Shown here in pieces: positions 6,741 through 7,991 of a stretch of 7,991 nt of DNA. Source of the stretch: Bacteroidales bacterium (GTDB lineage: Bacteria > Bacteroidota > Bacteroidia > Bacteroidales > UBA932). Under the pieces are notes generated by a model that was not told the DNA's origin, did not search any database, and worked only from the letters and a program-made list of their open reading frames with translations. Location of the stretch: contig JAKSKC010000060.1 of NCBI GenBank assembly GCA_024401945.1, forward strand, positions 1 to 7,991, in the 5' to 3' direction. A program made the translations under genes and the position numbers. Position 1 is the first letter of the stretch; each line of letters begins with the position of its first letter.

Positions 6741-7427
6741 ATGAAGAAAAGTACAAAGATTATCGTGGAGATCGCTCTCCTTCTGGTCAGCATCGGTCTT
6801 GTGTATCTCATCTACAACAGCATCATGCAGCCTGTAAGATTCAACAAGCAGAAAGAGTACCGTGAGAGCGTGGCAGTCCAGAGGCTCAAGGACATCCGCA
6901 CCCTCCAGGTAGCATTCAAGAGCACCTACGGAAGATTCGCTCCGAGCGTTGACACCCTGAAGGATTTCTATGAGAACGGAAAGATGGAGATTCTCATGCA
7001 GGTCGGTTCATCCGACGACTCACTTGCAGTTGCCTTCACCGAAGGTCTCAAGAAGAAGGGCGCAACTCCTGCACAGTTGCTCGAGATGTACAACGCAGGA
7101 CAGCAGAACCTCGTATTCTCAGTCAGGACAACAATCCCTACGAAGGATTCGCTGTTCGTTTCACGCACCGATTTCAACATCGACTCTTTGTATACTATCC
7201 CATTCTCAGGCGGCCAGCCTCTCCAGATGCAGGCAGTCAGCAAGATGGTATCCGGTGTAAGCGTTCCCCTCTTCGAGGCTGACGCCCCTTACGACCTGCT
7301 CCTCAAGGGACTTGACAGGCAGCTGATCATCAACCTCAAGGCTGATTGCAGGGACAAGAACAAGTTCGAAGGACTTCAGGTAGGTTCCATCGACTCACCG
7401 AACAACAACGCAGGTAACTGGGAGTAA
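6741..7427 (+). CDS. Membrane-anchored pseudopilin-like protein of unknown function
   Basis: I do not recognise a named family. The 228-residue product has a short basic N-terminus (MKKSTK), one hydrophobic segment at about 7-25, then a soluble portion that should face the periplasm. Residues 38-80 form an amphipathic helix running into TYGRFAPSVDTLKDFY (62-77). This is reminiscent of type II pseudopilins and minor pilins, where a long N-terminal helix is followed by a 'Y..yGrYP..l..L' pattern. No prepilin peptidase site (G or A before FTLxE) is present, so it would stay as an uncleaved anchored protein. The rest (120-215) looks like beta-rich sequence. One cysteine (C203) and no lipobox are seen. 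The frame is open upstream to 6678, but those codons are promoter sequence, so I start at 6741. rsmD follows after 6 bp, implying co-transcription. Confidence 0.82.
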   Translation: MKKSTKIIVEIALLLVSIGLVYLIYNSIMQPVRFNKQKEYRESVAVQRLKDIRTLQVAFKSTYGRFAPSVDTLKDFYENGKMEILMQVGSSDDSLAVAFTEGLKKKGATPAQLLEMYNAGQQNLVFSVRTTIPTKDSLFVSRTDFNIDSLYTIPFSGGQPLQMQAVSKMVSGVSVPLFEADAPYDLLLKGLDRQLIINLKADCRDKNKFEGLQVGSIDSPNNNAGNWE

Positions 7428-7433
7428 TTCCCT

Positions 7434-7964
7434 ATGCGGATTATCGGAGGCGCCCTCAAGGGCAAGACCATCAATCCTCCTGCAGGATATAAAGCGAGGC
7501 CCACAACGGATTTTGCCCGTGAGGGCCTCTTTAATGTTCTCAACAACGAGTACGAGTTCGAGGACCTCAAGGTCCTTGACCTTTTCTCGGGTACCGGGGC
7601 TGTAGGATTCGAGTTCGCCTCACGGGGGGCTTCTATGGTCTACTGCGTGGAAATGGCCAGGGAGAATGCATCGTTCATTAAAACGGAATCCGACAGGCTC
7701 GGCCTGAGGAACGTAACGATGGTAAGGGACAATGCATTCGACTTCCTCGACATCTGCAGGGAGAAATTCGATATCATCTTCGCCGACCCGCCGTACGCGC
7801 TTGAAGGACTGGAAACCATCCCTGACAAGGTTCTGGGCAGGGACATCCTGCATCCGGGATGTTATTTCATCCTTGAACACGGGGACGAGCATTCATTCAG
7901 GGAACATCCGAGATTCAAGAAGGAAAAGGTCTACGGACGGGTGCATTTCTCTTTTTTTGAATAA
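7434..7964 (+). CDS. rsmD: 16S rRNA (guanine(966)-N2)-methyltransferase RsmD
   Basis: A cytoplasmic SAM-dependent Rossmann methyltransferase that makes m2G966 of 16S rRNA during 30S assembly. The 176 residues (family usually about 180-200) begin with MRIIGGALKGK and contain RPTTD (22-26) with R29-E30. They continue with the SAM-binding DLFSGTG (49-55), acidic E73 at the end of the second strand, and the catalytic DPPY (118-121). The ending, YGRVHFSFF, is typical. The ATG at 7434 fits the family start. GGGAG at 7420-7424 is a Shine-Dalgarno-like sequence 9 nt upstream, one of the few in the window. It overlaps the end of the upstream gene and could pair with TCCC at 7429-7432 in a 4-bp stem. 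It is complete, ending in TAA just before the window edge, and lies 6 bp after the pseudopilin-like gene. Confidence 0.95.
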   Translation: MRIIGGALKGKTINPPAGYKARPTTDFAREGLFNVLNNEYEFEDLKVLDLFSGTGAVGFEFASRGASMVYCVEMARENASFIKTESDRLGLRNVTMVRDNAFDFLDICREKFDIIFADPPYALEGLETIPDKVLGRDILHPGCYFILEHGDEHSFREHPRFKKEKVYGRVHFSFFE

Positions 7965-7991
7965 AACATACAAACAGATACATACGATATG

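Noticed and set aside
7989..7991. Final ATG as the start of a next plus-strand gene
   Set aside because: Only the three bases are present, so there is no coding sequence to judge. It lies 24 nt after the rsmD stop with no clear ribosome binding site.
1..7991. CRISPR arrays, insertion sequences, tRNA or rRNA genes, phage or defence islands
   Set aside because: No spaced direct repeats, transposase motifs, terminal inverted repeats or RNA-gene signatures are seen. The genes are packed and of ordinary chromosomal type.

Overview
The window looks like chromosomal housekeeping DNA from a member of the Bacteroidota, most likely the order Bacteroidales. Three things point there. All four candidate promoters carry the Bacteroidota -7 element TAnnTTTG. 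Most genes lack a Shine-Dalgarno sequence and start after AT-rich leaders. The gene set is also typical: a lipoprotein FKBP, a cytidylate kinase-like protein, and a DHH phosphoesterase beside an FKBP gene. The DNA is moderately GC-rich by eye with frequent AGG and ATA codons, which would suit a Rikenellaceae-like lineage, but that placement is a guess.

Layout, left to right. Positions 1-485 (minus) hold the N-terminal part of tcdA, a tRNA t6A dehydratase cut off by the window edge. A 70-bp intergenic gap with two face-to-face promoter candidates separates it from mazG (556-1344, plus). mazG converges on a five-gene minus-strand operon, and the two reading frames end inside the same CTAG tetramer. 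Read from its promoter near 6661, the operon is: nrnA-like DHH phosphoesterase (6639-5617), double-FKBP lipoprotein (5609-4572), MATE-family exporter (4575-3175), cytidylate kinase-like protein (3172-2561), and an exported class C-type serine hydrolase (2564-1341). Junctions are +7, -4, +2 and -4 bp, so co-transcription and translational coupling are likely. A divergent promoter region (about 6640-6740) then feeds a plus-strand pair: a membrane-anchored pseudopilin-like protein of unknown function (6741-7427) and rsmD, the 16S rRNA G966 methyltransferase (7434-7964). The last 27 bases contain no recognisable gene.

Functionally the window mixes RNA modification (TcdA, RsmD), nucleotide and nanoRNA clean-up (MazG, NrnA) and envelope functions (FKBP lipoprotein, MATE exporter, serine hydrolase, pseudopilin-like protein). 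There are no mobile elements, CRISPR arrays, tRNA or rRNA genes, long repeats or gene-free stretches over about 100 bp. I see no clear undescribed system. The items most worth a second look are the pseudopilin-like protein, the interlocked promoters, the exporter-kinase-hydrolase run in the operon, and a CxxCH motif at the tail of the serine hydrolase.
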